A DNA stretch of 64,000 bases from NCBI RefSeq assembly GCF_023630705.1, contig NZ_JALQEM010000037.1, positions 212,215 to 276,214 on the forward strand, given 5' to 3'. Shown here piece after piece: positions 44,832 through 52,304 of this stretch; position 1 is the stretch's first letter; each line of letters opens with the position of its first letter. Source of the DNA: Caballeronia sp. GAFFF1 (GTDB lineage Bacteria > Pseudomonadota > Gammaproteobacteria > Burkholderiales > Burkholderiaceae). The notes below the pieces were generated by a model. It saw only the letters and a program-made list of their open reading frames with translations. It was not told the origin of the DNA and did not search any database. Position numbers and translations under genes: made by a program.

Positions 44832-45869
44832 TCACCACGCGCACTTACGCCGCAGTTCTCTCGGGCCTTTGCCGGTCCAGCGCTTTAGCGCGCGCCGAAA
44901 GTTCGCGGCATCGCTAAAGCCGAGCAGCGTCGCCACGTCGTCGGTGCTCATTTTCGTAGCCTTCAGATATTCGAGCGCGAGCGAGCTGCGCGCGTCATCG
45001 ACGATTGTGAGGAACGACGTGCCTTCGCTTTCCAGGCGCCGGCGCAGAGTTCTCGTCGTTATGTTCAGCCTCCGCGCTACAGCTTCCATCCCAGCGAAGT
45101 TGCTAGGCGTACTCATCAGTATCTGATAGACCTCCCCCGCAACCCCCGACGACGTTTTCGCCTGCCCGATCAACCGATCGCACGTATCACGCAATAGGGT
45201 GGCCGTGAGCTTGTGCGCAAGTTGCGGCTTGCGCTCGAGAATGGCGCTGTCGTAGATCAGTTCACATTCCGGCTGATCGAAAAAGCATTGGCATTCCAGA
45301 TACTTGAAGTACAAGTCAGCATGGGCGGGGGCAGGGTACGAGAAGCACGCCTTGACTGGCGGGCAGCGGCTTCCGGCTACGTCCTGTAGATGGGTGACAT
45401 GCTGCATGTACTGCTGTTCGATCATGAACTCGCGCAGCTCGCGCGACGGGCTGGAAACAAACAAATCGGGGAACGTCCATACAACCTTATCTGGATATTC
45501 GACCCATCGAATCGCCACCGTAGGCGTCGCCAGACGGTGGTACCTCACGCCAAGCTCGAAGTATTCGCGCAGCGAGAGGCACGACATCAGCGCGTATCCG
45601 TACATGCCGTAAGCGGAGAGATGCAGCCGCATGCCGACTTTAAACGGTGTATCCGGCTCGCCCGAAAACGAAACTGCGTTCCTACATACCGTCGCATATT
45701 GCGCGATCGATGCCAGCACTCCGGCATCGTAAATCTGGTCGGCATGCAAGTTGGTCCCGCGCAATATGTCGACGGGCGGAACGCCTTGCTCTGATAGCAC
45801 CTCCACAAGCGCGGCGATCTTGTACGGCGCGTAGATGCGCTCGTTGTACGGCGGTCGCGTAGTTATCAC
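44832..45869 (-). CDS. AraC-family regulator (OruR/ArgR-like)
   Basis: 345 residues. N-terminal ligand-type domain at about 15-210 (IAALVEVLSEQGVPPVDILR and LREYFELGVRYHRLATPTVA are typical). C-terminal AraC HTH at about 245-340 with RLNITTRTLRRRLESEGTSF and LLGFSDAANFRRALKRWTGK. It diverges from the BKACE gene across 166 bp and converges with the dehydrogenase gene. It is a likely activator of this small catabolic cluster. Confidence 0.87.
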   Translation of the reverse strand: MITTRPPYNERIYAPYKIAALVEVLSEQGVPPVDILRGTNLHADQIYDAGVLASIAQYATVCRNAVSFSGEPDTPFKVGMRLHLSAYGMYGYALMSCLSLREYFELGVRYHRLATPTVAIRWVEYPDKVVWTFPDLFVSSPSRELREFMIEQQYMQHVTHLQDVAGSRCPPVKACFSYPAPAHADLYFKYLECQCFFDQPECELIYDSAILERKPQLAHKLTATLLRDTCDRLIGQAKTSSGVAGEVYQILMSTPSNFAGMEAVARRLNITTRTLRRRLESEGTSFLTIVDDARSSLALEYLKATKMSTDDVATLLGFSDAANFRRALKRWTGKGPRELRRKCAW

Positions 45870-46035
45870 GGCATCTCCGTTCTGCTCTTGCGGAATTTCC
45901 GGTTGTCCTCGGCGGACTTCCGCGCGTCCGAAACGGACCTTTCCCGCTTGATGCTATCCAACTAACATCGCCTTTACAAGATGCCGCGCGCAATGAATGC
46001 CGGGGCTCGAAAGATAGAGATAGGAGGGACGCCTA

Positions 46036-46974
46036 ATGAACAGCAAACGCCGCAAGGTCATCATTACGTGCGCGGTCACAGGCGCGACGCACGTGCCGTC
46101 GATGTCCGAGCATCTGCCACTCACTCCGTCTGATATTTGCACGCAGGCCATTGAAGCGGCCAAAGCCGGCGCGGCCATCATCCATCTTCACGCGCGCGAT
46201 CCGAAGGACGGACGCCCCACGCCAAACCCCGACGTGTTTCGCCAGTTCGTCCCGCAGATCGCGGCGGTGACCGATTCGGTGATTAACATCACGACGGGCG
46301 GCAGCACGCGCATGACGCTCAGCGAACGTCTGGCGTATCCGCTACTGGCGGCGCCGGAAATGTGCTCGCTCAACATGGGTTCGATGAACTTCTCGATTCA
46401 TCCGCTTGCGTCGAAGATTACATCGTGGCGCTATGACTGGGAGAAGGACTACGTTGAAGGCATGGAGGATATGATCTTCCGAAACACCTTCAAGGATATC
46501 AAGCACATCATGCTGGAACTCGGGGGAAGGGGCACACGCTTCGAATTCGAGTGCTATGACCTTGGGCATCTATACAGCCTTGCGCATTTCGTTGATGAAG
46601 GGCTCGTAAAGCCGCCGTTCTTTATTCAGTCGGTTTTCGGAATACTCGGAGGCATGGGCGCAGACCCCGAGAACATGACCGTCATGCGCTCGACGGCTGA
46701 CCGGCTCTTTGGGCGCGAAAACTACCAGTTCTCCGTGCTCGGCGCAGGGCGTCACCAAATGTCGCTCGTGACGATGGGCGCGATTATGGGCGGCAACGTG
46801 CGCGTGGGACTGGAGGACAGCGTGTATATCGCGAAGGGCGTAAAGGCGGAGTCGAACGCGCAGCAGGTGCGCAAGATCCGGCGCATCCTTGAAGACCTGT
46901 CGTTCGAAATCGCGACGCCCGACGATGCGCGGGAGATGCTCGGTTTGAAGGGCCGGGACAAGGTCTCGCCATGA
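46036..46974 (+). CDS. Beta-keto acid cleavage enzyme (BKACE, DUF849)
   Basis: 312 residues with SD GGAGG. TIM-barrel family: KVIITCAVTGATHVPSMSEH, the zinc-binding His pair in AAIIHLHARDPKDGRPTPN, NITTGGSTRMTLSERL, GSMNFSIHPL and a late Glu in VGLEDSVYIAKG. BKACE enzymes condense a beta-keto acid with acetyl-CoA and cleave it to acetoacetate and a new acyl-CoA. Dehydrocarnitine and 3-keto-5-aminohexanoate are known substrates. Context (carnitine-dehydrogenase-like enzyme, AraC regulator) suggests dehydrocarnitine or a related compound. Confidence 0.9.
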   Translation: MNSKRRKVIITCAVTGATHVPSMSEHLPLTPSDICTQAIEAAKAGAAIIHLHARDPKDGRPTPNPDVFRQFVPQIAAVTDSVINITTGGSTRMTLSERLAYPLLAAPEMCSLNMGSMNFSIHPLASKITSWRYDWEKDYVEGMEDMIFRNTFKDIKHIMLELGGRGTRFEFECYDLGHLYSLAHFVDEGLVKPPFFIQSVFGILGGMGADPENMTVMRSTADRLFGRENYQFSVLGAGRHQMSLVTMGAIMGGNVRVGLEDSVYIAKGVKAESNAQQVRKIRRILEDLSFEIATPDDAREMLGLKGRDKVSP

Positions 46975-47077
46975 GCTAACACTGACACCGAGCAGACCTA
47001 AGCACGATAGCCGAGGCCGGCGGTCGACGTCAGCGGTCGTCCACTGATGAACGTACGAACAAAAAGGAGTCGAGACG

Positions 47078-47817
47078 ATGCGGTTACAGGGAAAAGTTGC
47101 GATTATCACAGGAGCAGGACAAGGCATCGGCGCGGCGACAGCTATGAAGTTCGCCCGCGAAGGCGCCATAGTCGCCGCGTGCGATGTCAACCGAGATGCC
47201 GTCACTAGCGTCGCTGATGCCTGCCGCGAAGCGGGCGGGCAGGCAAGTGGGTTCAGCCTGGACATGGCGGATCGGGCGAGCGTTGACGAGATGGTGGCGA
47301 CGGTGCGCGAGCGGTACGGACGGATTGACGTGCTCGTCACAACGCCGGGATCACGCGCGATGCGCGCCTGCAGAAGATGACTCTCGAGCAGTTCGATGCG
47401 GTCATCGATGTTAACCTGCGCGCCGTATTCCACGCGTCGCAGGCGGTGGCGGACTACATGGTCGCGCAACATTCTGGCGTCATCCTGAATGCGAGTTCGG
47501 TTGTCGGCATCTACGGCAACTTCGGCCAGACCAATTACGCCGCCGCGAAGTTCGGTGTGATCGGATTCACAAAGACGTGGAGCCGCGAACTAGGTCCAAA
47601 GGGCGTTCGCGTGAACGCAGTTGCCCCGGGTTTTGTCGACACGCCGATCCTCGCCACGGTTCCAGAAGAGGTGCTCGCAAAGATGCGCGCCCAGGTACCA
47701 CTGGGACGCCTCGGCAAGCCGGAGGAAATTGCAAATGTCTACGCATTTCTAGCGAGCGACGAAGCGGCTTACATCAACGGCGCGGTCATTGAAGCTTCGG
47801 GCGGCATGACGCTCTGA
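47078..47817 (+). pseudogene. SDR oxidoreductase (FabG-like), broken by a one-base deletion
   Basis: The first part (from an ATG with AAAAAGGAG) has KVAIITGAGQGIGAATAMKF and RIDVLV. It then loses the expected NNAG motif: the DNA reads GTCACAACGCC where GTCAACAACGCC would keep frame. The rest (MTLEQFDAVIDVNLRAVFHA, the catalytic Ser in NASSVVGIYG, Tyr/Lys in NYAAAKFG) continues in the adjacent frame to 47817. One restored A near 47339 gives an ordinary 247-residue 3-oxoacyl-reductase-type protein. It follows the BKACE gene and would have belonged to that pathway. The defect is either a real mutation or a sequencing error. Confidence 0.85.
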
Positions 47818-48040
47818 CATCCGCTATGAGCGTATAGACATGTAACAGCCGCGTCGAAAGTGCGCGCGGTCACTGCAAGGCGGTGAGCAACAAAGGTCAT
47901 TTGTCGGCAACGCGTCGATTCGACGATTTCCAGGTCTTTGCCTGCTCTCAACGTCCGAAAGTCGTCAAGCTAACCAATGGAACGCAACAAGCGCTGATGC
48001 TGGTAAACGACACGGCGTGCAACGCTCGCGGTCTCTCAGG

Positions 48041-48100
48041 TTCTGACAGCGATCTCGCATGTCAGAATCTTCGGGCCGGCTCAACCGCCGGCCCTTTTTT
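48041..48100 (+). terminator. Double hairpin with T-run (terminator, possible sRNA 3' end)
   Basis: Hairpin 1: TTCTGACA (48041-48048) with TGTCAGAA (48060-48067). Hairpin 2: GGGCCGGC (48073-48080) with GCCGGCCC (48087-48094), then TTTTTT (48095-48100). Hairpin 2 is a textbook intrinsic terminator. It lies 250 bp past the broken SDR gene, far for a normal operon end, so it may terminate a small RNA starting in 47830-48000. Confidence 0.8.
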
Positions 48101-48527
48101 CACATGTAGGGATGGCTGCTCGGGTAGTGCTTACAGTCCCCTCGGCTTCTCGTTCGTAGCAAGCGCATGGTATTGGCGTTGCAACAGGACGCCCGTCCAC
48201 TTACCCCTGTCCGCGGTTCCGTCAGTTTGACCTCCTTATCATGCATCAACATGCCGGTCACCTTGTGTTGCGAAGCTCGTTGTCTTTATGAGCCGGTCAC
48301 AAAGCGATTTGACTGCTGATCATGCCAGGCGTTGGCACCTTCGGAGTCGTTGTCAAGCCGCCTTGCCGTGATTAGCGCGTTCTTGCTCACTCCGGACGCG
48401 CGAAAGGGCTTCTCGCAATGTGCAACGTCCCTGGGATTTCGTCGAAATGGATCTTGCGAGTGTTGGAATCCCGTACCGCATTACGACAAGGCCAACGCTA
48501 CCCGCTTGATTTCAAAGACGATTATAC

Positions 48528-48548
48528 GTCTTATGTCTTATATAAGAC
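48528..48548. promoter_or_regulatory. GTCTTAT repeat palindrome upstream of aceA
   Basis: Two tandem GTCTTAT units (48528-48541) are followed by ATAAGAC, creating the perfect 14-bp palindrome GTCTTATATAAGAC (48535-48548). It lies about 100 bp before the isocitrate lyase start, in an AT-rich promoter-like zone. The form resembles operators of GntR-type regulators of organic-acid metabolism. The cognate regulator is not identifiable here. Confidence 0.6.
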
Positions 48549-48650
48549 TCGTTTAAAAACTCGTCCGGCACCGGTACTATTGGTCATGTTGTCAACTCCG
48601 CTTAGCGCACAACTAAATCATTTCGTCGACACTCAACTTAGGAGCTTCAC

Positions 48651-50231
48651 ATGCCGCAGTACCAAGACGACATCAAGGCAGTTGCTGGCTTAAAAGAGAT
48701 CCACGGCAGCGCGTGGGATGCAATCAATCCTGAGTACGCAGCTCGCATGCGCGCTCAGAATAGGTTTAAGACGGGCATTGACATCGCCAAGTACACGGCC
48801 AAGATCATGCGCGCCGACATGGCTGCGTACGACGCCGACTCCTCGAAGTACACTCAGTCGCTGGGCTGCTGGCACGGCTTCATCGGTCAGCAGAAGATGA
48901 TCTCGATCAAAAAGCATTTCGATAGCACCGAGCGACGCTACCTCTATCTGTCGGGCTGGATGGTTGCGGCGCTGCGCTCCGAGTTTGGCCCGCTACCTGA
49001 CCAGTCGATGCACGAAAAGACCTCCGTCAGCGGTCTGATCCGCGAGCTGTACACATTCCTCCGTCAAGCTGACGCGCGCGAACTCGGAGGCCTCTTCCGT
49101 CAGCTCGACGCTGCTGAAGGCGCCGCGAAGACCGCAATTCAAAAGAAGATCGACAACCACGTCACGCACGTCGTGCCTATCATTGCCGACATCGACGCTG
49201 GCTTCGGCAACGCCGAAGCGACGTACCTGCTGGCCAAGCAGTTCATCGAGGCGGGCGCGTGTTGCATCCAGATCGAGAACCAGGTGTCCGACGAAAAGCA
49301 ATGCGGTCACCAGGATGGCAAGGTCACCGTGCCACACGAAGACTTCTTGGCTAAGATCCGCGCCATTCGCTACGCATTTCTTGAACTGGGCGTGGACGAC
49401 GGCGTCATCGTTGCGCGCACCGACTCGCTGGGTGCTGGCCTGACGAAGCAGATTGCTGTGACTAACGCCCCGGGCGACCTTGGCGACCAATACAACTCGT
49501 TCCTTGATTGCGAAGAATTGTCGGCCGACCAACTGGGCAACGGTGACGTAATCATCAAGCGCGACGGCAAGCTGCTGCGTCCGAAGCGCCTTCCGAGCAA
49601 CCTGTTCCAGTTCCGCCCAGGCACGGGCGAAGCGCGCTGTGTACTGGATTGCGTCACCGCGCTGCAGAACGGCGCCGATCTGCTGTGGATTGAAACCGAA
49701 AAGCCGCACATCGCCCAGATCGGCGGCATGGTCAGCGAGATCCGCAAGATTATTCCGAATGCGAAGCTGGTGTACAACAATAGCCCGTCGTTCAACTGGA
49801 CCCTCAACTTCCGCCAGCAGGCGTATGACGCAATGAAGGCGGCGGGCAAGGACGTGTCGAAATACGACCGCGCACAGCTGATGAGCGCTGAGTACGACCA
49901 GACCGAACTTGCGACGCTTGCTGACGAGAAGATCCGGACGTTCCAAGCCGATGCGTCGCGCGAAGCAGGCATCTTCCACCACCTCATTACGCTGCCGACA
50001 TACCACACTGCCGCATTGTCGACCGACAACCTGGCCAAGGAATACTTTGGCGACCAAGGGATGCTCGGCTACGTGGCCGGCGTGCAGCGTAAGGAAATCC
50101 GAGAAGGCATCGCCTGCGTGAAGCACCAGAACATGTCGGGCTCGGACATCGGTGATGACCACAAAGAGTATTTCAGCGGCGAAGCGGCGTTGAAAGCGGC
50201 AGGCAAAGACAACACCATGAATCAGTTCTGA
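48651..50231 (+). CDS. aceA: Isocitrate lyase (long form)
   Basis: 526 residues with SD TAGGAG. It splits isocitrate to glyoxylate and succinate, the first step of the glyoxylate shunt. The catalytic motif is KQCGH at 216-220 (KKCGH in many relatives), with preceding IIADIDAGFGNAE (metal site) and a later NNSPSFNW. The length matches the 530-residue subfamily (as in Pseudomonas) rather than the 430-residue E. coli type. It stands alone with its own operator-bearing promoter and terminator. Acetyl-CoA or acetoacetate from the preceding BKACE-type pathway would need this shunt for growth. Confidence 0.95.
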   Translation: MPQYQDDIKAVAGLKEIHGSAWDAINPEYAARMRAQNRFKTGIDIAKYTAKIMRADMAAYDADSSKYTQSLGCWHGFIGQQKMISIKKHFDSTERRYLYLSGWMVAALRSEFGPLPDQSMHEKTSVSGLIRELYTFLRQADARELGGLFRQLDAAEGAAKTAIQKKIDNHVTHVVPIIADIDAGFGNAEATYLLAKQFIEAGACCIQIENQVSDEKQCGHQDGKVTVPHEDFLAKIRAIRYAFLELGVDDGVIVARTDSLGAGLTKQIAVTNAPGDLGDQYNSFLDCEELSADQLGNGDVIIKRDGKLLRPKRLPSNLFQFRPGTGEARCVLDCVTALQNGADLLWIETEKPHIAQIGGMVSEIRKIIPNAKLVYNNSPSFNWTLNFRQQAYDAMKAAGKDVSKYDRAQLMSAEYDQTELATLADEKIRTFQADASREAGIFHHLITLPTYHTAALSTDNLAKEYFGDQGMLGYVAGVQRKEIREGIACVKHQNMSGSDIGDDHKEYFSGEAALKAAGKDNTMNQF

Positions 50232-50250
50232 AAGTCTTGGGCGCCCGATA

Positions 50251-50280
50251 GAAACGCCGACCTATATGGGTCGGCGTTTC
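50251..50280 (+). terminator. Terminator of aceA
   Basis: A perfect 12-bp stem GAAACGCCGACC / GGTCGGCGTTTC with a 6-base loop, 20 bp after the aceA stop. The following U content is modest. Confidence 0.75.
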
Positions 50281-50538
50281 GTCTATTCGGCACCGAGATT
50301 GACGTTGGAGAGGCCTGCGCACTTGTATCCGGAGGGTGCCAAACGAAGCGAAGCGGCGGACGAGCGCCGCGTAAGGGCAGTCGGGCCAGAACCTGCGCTA
50401 ATGCTTGGACGACGCCTCGGCGGAGAGCGCAGCCGTTTCGGGCAAGGGGCCGTCGGCGGCGGGCGATCGCGGGCCAACACGAATCATTAGACAAGACGTC
50501 GTACTGACGCACATACTCGCAGCCTCCCGAGGCGGAGT

Positions 50539-50760
50539 ATGATCACGGAACAATTGGAACCGGTGATTGATATGGGAACCCAGCTCGATCCATATGTCCA
50601 CGAGCACGATACCGCCGAAGAATCGGAAGCGTTTGACCGAGCGCTACGCGAGCGGGTCGCGCGTGCCCGCAGCAGCACCAAGCCGAGAGTGCCGCACGAC
50701 AAGGTGATGGACGAGGCACGCGCGATCATTGAAGCCGAGCAGGAGAAGCACCGCCGTTGA
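50539..50760 (+). CDS. Antitoxin of a ParE-type module
   Basis: 73 residues, acidic and helical (EESEAFDRALRERVARARSS, VMDEARAIIEAEQEKHRR). SD-like GAGGCGGAG immediately precedes the ATG. The toxin gene starts inside its stop codon (TTGA). It should bind and block the toxin through its C-terminal helix. It lacks an obvious ribbon-helix-helix, so the antitoxin family is not certain. Confidence 0.75.
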   Translation: MITEQLEPVIDMGTQLDPYVHEHDTAEESEAFDRALRERVARARSSTKPRVPHDKVMDEARAIIEAEQEKHRR

Positions 50761-51050
50761 CTCCACTACAGATCGTCTGGGCCGACGAAGCACGCGAAGT
50801 CTTCCTCGGCTACATACGGTACATCGCCGAGCGCAGCCCGGCAGCGGCGCTCAGGCTGTTTGACGCCGTCGAGAATTCCCTCCGTCCCGTTTCCTATTTT
50901 CCGCTTTCCGGGACACCCGGGCGCGTTCCCGGCACCTACGAAATCGTCTCCCACCCGAACTACATCGCGATCTATCAGGTCTCCGACGGCTGTATCGAAG
51001 TCGTGGACTTTACTCACGCCCGAAAGCTGTACCCTCCGACCGCGGATTGA
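50757..51050 (+). CDS. ParE/RelE-superfamily toxin
   Basis: 97 residues from a TTG overlapping the antitoxin stop. ParE fold: IVWADEAREVFLGYIRYIAE (N-terminal helices), FPLSGTPGRVPGTYEIVSHP, NYIAIYQVSDGCIEVVDFTH ending in HARKLYPP. ParE toxins poison DNA gyrase; RelE relatives cleave mRNA; the sequence favours ParE. Complete type II pair with the preceding gene. Confidence 0.85.
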   Translation: MTPLQIVWADEAREVFLGYIRYIAERSPAAALRLFDAVENSLRPVSYFPLSGTPGRVPGTYEIVSHPNYIAIYQVSDGCIEVVDFTHARKLYPPTAD

Positions 51051-51603
51051 GTCCGCCGTTTTGGAACTTCCGGGGCGTCCGCCGCATGGCAGCAGTTCGT
51101 CTGCGGCCGAGCCGCCGAATTGCCGATGCGTCCTTTGTGAAATCGCCCGCCCGAACTGCAAATCGGCGCCCTCTCGCTGTATTCAATGGTGATAATTCGT
51201 ATTATCACCATTGCGGTAACTGGGTGAAGGAGGGGTAGGGCGTCTACGTCGGGACCAGGCGGGCGTCCTTACGACGAAAAAGTGCGTCCGCCAAGATGCC
51301 GCAGACCTTCGCTAAGAGCGGGGCGCCGGACACCCGCAATGACTTCGCGGCGCTGCGTGCCTTCGTTGTGTACTGGCTGCGGCGACAATGATGCGCCTGT
51401 GATCTCTCGAGGACGACGACCGTGGCAACGAGGCGACGCCCCCGGTGAGTCGAGTCCTTCCTGTGACCGTCCGCGTCTCACCGTTAGTCGTCGACGACGA
51501 ACTAGCGCACTCGATCGTCAATAGCAGCGATGCTTAGAACGCCATCCGCTTTCAGTGGCGCCTGACATACGCGCCTACCCCGCTTCGCGCTCCCCGACGG
51601 GGG
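51051..51603. other. Intergenic region with large hairpin and coding relics
   Basis: About 550 bp between two toxin-antitoxin pairs. It contains the long inverted repeat at 51184-51213. A relic frame (MPQTFAKSGAPDTRNDFAAL from 51297) resembles the N-terminus of a phage-type integrase but stops after 31 codons. The remainder has no identifiable gene. Confidence 0.45.
51184..51213. repeat. Perfect 13-bp inverted repeat (hairpin)
   Basis: CAATGGTGATAAT and ATTATCACCATTG are perfect complements around a 4-base TCGT spacer, giving a 30-bp near-continuous palindrome 133 bp after the ParE stop. No T-run follows. It could be a bidirectional transcription barrier, an operator, or a recombination/structure site. 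Confidence 0.85.
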
Positions 51604-51903
51604 CTATGGGAAAAGGATCGCGGCAATGTCCCGCGCGCTGTTTATAACGTGGATTACGTCGATGCGCTCAGGGTATCCGGTGACCCGATAGAAGATTTGG
51701 TAGCTACCGTGGACCCGTTGCCGGACACCGCGATCCTCATAGCGCGGCACCAGCGGGTAGGCGCGTGGCATGTCTGCCAGGCTCATGCACTTGTCACGCA
51801 GTTCGCGAACGAAGCTCAAGGCGCGCTGCGGATTGTCGCGGGCGATGTAATCGCCGATCGCTTCTAGTTCCGCCTCGGCGTCAGGCAGGATGCGGACGAT
51901 CAT
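51604..51903 (-). CDS. ParE-family toxin (second module)
   Basis: 99 residues. VRILPDAEAELEAIGDYIAR then NPQRALSFVRELRDKCMSLA form the ParE helical hairpin. GVRQRVHGSYQIFYRVTGYP and IDVIHVINSARD are the strand core with the conserved Arg and the C-terminal HxxRD-like ending. Probable gyrase poison, controlled by the ParD-like antitoxin whose gene precedes and overlaps it by four bases. Confidence 0.9.
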   Translation of the reverse strand: MIVRILPDAEAELEAIGDYIARDNPQRALSFVRELRDKCMSLADMPRAYPLVPRYEDRGVRQRVHGSYQIFYRVTGYPERIDVIHVINSARDIAAILFP

Positions 51904-52157
51904 GCGTTTCGATTGGCCATCGCCTTATACTTTGCTTCGAGCCGGTCGAATACTTCATCGGCGGGCTTGCCTCGGCCCGCGTCTGAATCAGCAATTCCGC
52001 GTTCGATGACGGTGTCCAAAGCGGCTAACTGTGTCTCCCGGTCCTGAATGAGTCGCACCCCCTCGCGCAACACTTCGCTTTTTGAGCCATAGCGGCCCGT
52101 CTCGACGAGCTTTGTAATGTATCCCTCGAGCTGCTGTCCCAAGTCCGCGCTAATCAT
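51900..52157 (-). CDS. ParD-like antitoxin (second module)
   Basis: 85 residues. An N-terminal ribbon-helix-helix (MISADLGQQLEGYITKLVET, YGSKSEVLREGVRLIQDRE) and a flexible C-terminus (GKPADEVFDRLEAKYKAMA) are exactly the ParD layout. It binds the ParE toxin and its own promoter. Its upstream region (52158-52304) is AT-rich with TATTAT-like -10 elements, and the ISNCY element begins 147 bp upstream of its start. Confidence 0.9.
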   Translation of the reverse strand: MISADLGQQLEGYITKLVETGRYGSKSEVLREGVRLIQDRETQLAALDTVIERGIADSDAGRGKPADEVFDRLEAKYKAMANRNA

Positions 52158-52304
52158 GGTTTCGGTCCTCCGGTCGACATCGCGATATTATACCGCTTAT
52201 CAACTATTATCAAGCGCAATGCCGGAATGGAGTCATCCGTGATTGTTTCACGGGAAACCGATCAGCGTCACAAGCATAAGTATGCGCCTCGATATGTTGC
52301 CGCT

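Larger units (their letters stand above)
47818..48650. other. Intergenic region upstream of aceA with hairpins and promoter
   Basis: Over 800 bp. The left part has no clear gene. Two successive hairpins at 48041-48100 end in T6, and a palindromic promoter element lies at 48528-48548. Short open frames here are not convincing. Confidence 0.45.

Noticed and set aside
48993..50162. A 389-codon minus-strand open frame
   Set aside because: Antisense shadow of isocitrate lyase.
51400..51537. Frame reading VSRVLPVTVRVSPLVVDDEL as a small gene
   Set aside because: It looks coded but has no start codon with a ribosome-binding site and no neighbouring partner; treated as a relic within the intergenic region.
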